Assembly (NCBI GenBank): GCA_021776335.1
Contig: JAJFGB010000009.1
Coordinates: 310,001-374,000 of the forward strand
Direction of reading: 5' to 3'
Length of the DNA: 64,000 nucleotides
From: Hyphococcus sp.
Lineage (GTDB): Bacteria > Pseudomonadota > Alphaproteobacteria > Caulobacterales > Parvularculaceae
Shown here: positions 62,601 to 64,000 of the stretch, piece by piece
How positions within the stretch are numbered: position 1 is the stretch's first letter
How the letters are laid out: every line of letters starts with the position of its first letter
The notes under the pieces: model-generated
Database searches by the model: none
The model's input: the letters and a program-made list of their open reading frames with translations, nothing else
What the model was told of the DNA's origin: nothing
Translations under genes and position numbers: made by a program

Positions 62601-64000
62601 AGCTGTGCCTTTCGTTTTGTCCGCGGCGTCTGCACATGGGCTGCGGGTCACGGCAACCAATGAAGCGGCTGAAAAAACCGGGCTATATGCCGGCATGCCG
62701 CTTTCAGACGCCCGGGCGATGTATCCCTCGCTGACAGTCGAGGCAGCAGATCCGAAGGGAGACAGCGCGGCGCTGAGGCAACTGACATTGTGGCTTCAAC
62801 ATTATAGTCCGTATACGCGTGATGACGCAGCGGATGGAATTGACGTCGACATCACCGGATGCGCCCATCTATTTGGCGGAGAAACTGTGATGCTCAAGGA
62901 AATAGCGCGCCGCTTACAGGATTTTGGCCTGACGGCAAAACTCGCTATCGGACCGACAATTGGCGCCGCCTGGGCGGCGGCGCGTTATGCACCTTGCGCG
63001 CGGGTGATCATGACGCGGGAAACACTTCATGATCATTTGGCGCCGTTGCCTGTGGCGGGATTGCGTCTCGAGCCATCACTTGTGGCGGTGCTTTCAAAGC
63101 TTGGCTTGAAGCAAATTCGCGATCTTCTCGGTAAACCACGTGCGCCTTTGGCGGCGCGTTTCGGGCCCGAACTTGTATCGCGGCTCGACCAGGCTTTTGG
63201 CCGGGAAAATGAAAGTTTCTCTCCGTTATCGACGCCGCCTGTTTATCGCGTGGACGGCCGTTTTGTGGAACCCATCATCACCACCTCTGCGATTGAATAC
63301 GCCATTGCCCGCCTTGCTGAAAATCTTGGCGCCAAACTCATCAGCGCCGGCATGGGCGCACGGAAACTTGTGTTGAGCCTATATAGGGTCGATGGGTGGG
63401 TTGAGACGCTTGAGGTTCAAACAAGCGCGCTCGCTTTAAGTCGCGATGCAGGCCACCTCGCGCAACTTTTGTGTGAACGCCTTGATAAGATAAAAGACCA
63501 TACGGGCTTTGGGTTTGAATCGGCGGTGCTCAGCGCTTTCAATGTGGAAATATATATTCCGCATCAAAGCATTTTAAAAAACGAAAAGACGAGGCGGGAA
63601 AATCCTGATGATCTTCCACGCTTGCTTGATCGCCTGGTGAACCGGTTCGGGGCGAAAAATGTAACGCGTTATACGCCCAATGAAAGCTATCTTCCTGAAA
63701 GGGCCGTTCAGCTTCGCTCTGCGCTTCATGCCGCCCGGCGGCATGACTGGAAACATCATACGCACACGTTACAGAGCGGCGATCATATTGGCCGACCTGT
63801 ATTGATGTTTTCAGCGCCTGAGCCCGTTGCAACAATTGCTGAGGTGCCCGATGGTCCGCCCATAAGGTTTAAATGGCGGCGCGTTTCTCATCGCGTCACG
63901 AGAGTTGACGGCCCCGAGCGCATCGCGCCTGAATGGTGGCGTCAAAGCGATGGCGAAAGCCGGCAAACGCGAGATTACTATCGCGTAGAAGATGAGACGG
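62500..64000 (+). CDS. imuB: ImuB, Y-family polymerase-like protein (runs off the window)
   Basis: About 500 codons are visible, still open at the right edge. The start is RRFLSVWIPRWPIEHRVRRL, and ITGCAHLFGGE, VAGLRLEPSLVAVLSKLGL and RPVLMFSAPEP follow, the usual ImuB layout. The catalytic acids of true Y-family polymerases are missing: the first motif has WIPRWP in place of DxDxFFA, and no SxDE motif is seen (DGIDVDITG instead). This is expected, as ImuB recruits DnaE2 rather than synthesising DNA. ATG 62500 overlaps imuA by 101 bases. dnaE2 would be predicted just past the edge. Confidence 0.9.
   Translation, partial: MRRFLSVWIPRWPIEHRVRRLAIKPGGDGLQPHEAVPFVLSAASAHGLRVTATNEAAEKTGLYAGMPLSDARAMYPSLTVEAADPKGDSAALRQLTLWLQHYSPYTRDDAADGIDVDITGCAHLFGGETVMLKEIARRLQDFGLTAKLAIGPTIGAAWAAARYAPCARVIMTRETLHDHLAPLPVAGLRLEPSLVAVLSKLGLKQIRDLLGKPRAPLAARFGPELVSRLDQAFGRENESFSPLSTPPVYRVDGRFVEPIITTSAIEYAIARLAENLGAKLISAGMGARKLVLSLYRVDGWVETLEVQTSALALSRDAGHLAQLLCERLDKIKDHTGFGFESAVLSAFNVEIYIPHQSILKNEKTRRENPDDLPRLLDRLVNRFGAKNVTRYTPNESYLPERAVQLRSALHAARRHDWKHHTHTLQSGDHIGRPVLMFSAPEPVATIAEVPDGPPIRFKWRRVSHRVTRVDGPERIAPEWWRQSDGESRQTRDYYRVEDET

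Overview
The window looks like chromosome of an alphaproteobacterium with Caulobacter-type cell-cycle and flagellar control (Caulobacterales, Hyphomonadales or Parvularculales grade). The reasons are a SciP homologue (CtrA inhibitor) beside a fliF-fliG-fliH-fliN-flbD-flhA-flhF block, the sigma-54 activator FlbD, a divergent fliK-flgD-flgE / flgK-flgL pair with facing sigma-54 promoters, a perfect TTAA-N7-TTAA CtrA box, a GTTC-N7-GTTC SOS box, and the alphaproteobacterial block dgt-SPOR-nagZ-scpA-scpB-tatABC-serS-surE-nlpD. Species cannot be named from the sequence alone.

Layout. 1-10 kb: a FetB-like permease, 3-hydroxyisobutyrate dehydrogenase, a PilZ protein, an ATM1-type ABC exporter, a large hybrid histidine kinase with three PAS regions, and small DUF genes. 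10-14.4 kb: a leftward run of nitroreductase, SRPBCC protein, exonuclease III, esterase, SF1 helicase and a DUF805 membrane protein. 14.4-26 kb: a ClpP-fold protein, ErpA, then the housekeeping block from dgt to an NlpD-like lipoprotein. Two genes usually seen in that block (argS and pcm) are not present here. 26-40.5 kb: flagellar basal body, export, regulatory, hook and hook-associated genes. 40.5-46.6 kb: a TPR-sulfotransferase, mnmA, a GNAT protein, a cysteine-cluster protein, an FAD oxidoreductase, a membrane protein and tRNA-Met(CAU).

Accessory region, 46.7-54.1 kb. Just behind the tRNA lies a scar: the 3' end of an AraC-type gene joined directly to the C-terminal coding remnant of an IS66-family transposase. 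After it come only secreted or lipoprotein genes: an esterase, a beta-lactamase-fold serine hydrolase, three paralogous PD40 beta-propeller proteins, a truncated fourth copy, a LamG lipoprotein and a CBM9-like protein. The block ends at an intact AraC gene whose 3' end matches the scar copy. This is the most unusual part of the window and probably a transferred or rearranged cargo block.

54.1-61 kb: a hydroxyproline degradation operon (pyrroline-4-hydroxy-2-carboxylate deaminase, 4-hydroxyproline 2-epimerase, FAD-dependent D-hydroxyproline dehydrogenase, semialdehyde dehydrogenase, enolase-superfamily enzyme), divergent from the PAS-AraC regulator. The first gene has an in-frame tandem duplication of its start region. 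61-64 kb: an SOS-controlled mutagenesis cassette with an Nth-like glycosylase, imuA and imuB (imuB runs off the end). Its LexA box sits between the -35 and -10 elements. I found no CRISPR array, rRNA, complete insertion sequence or replication origin.
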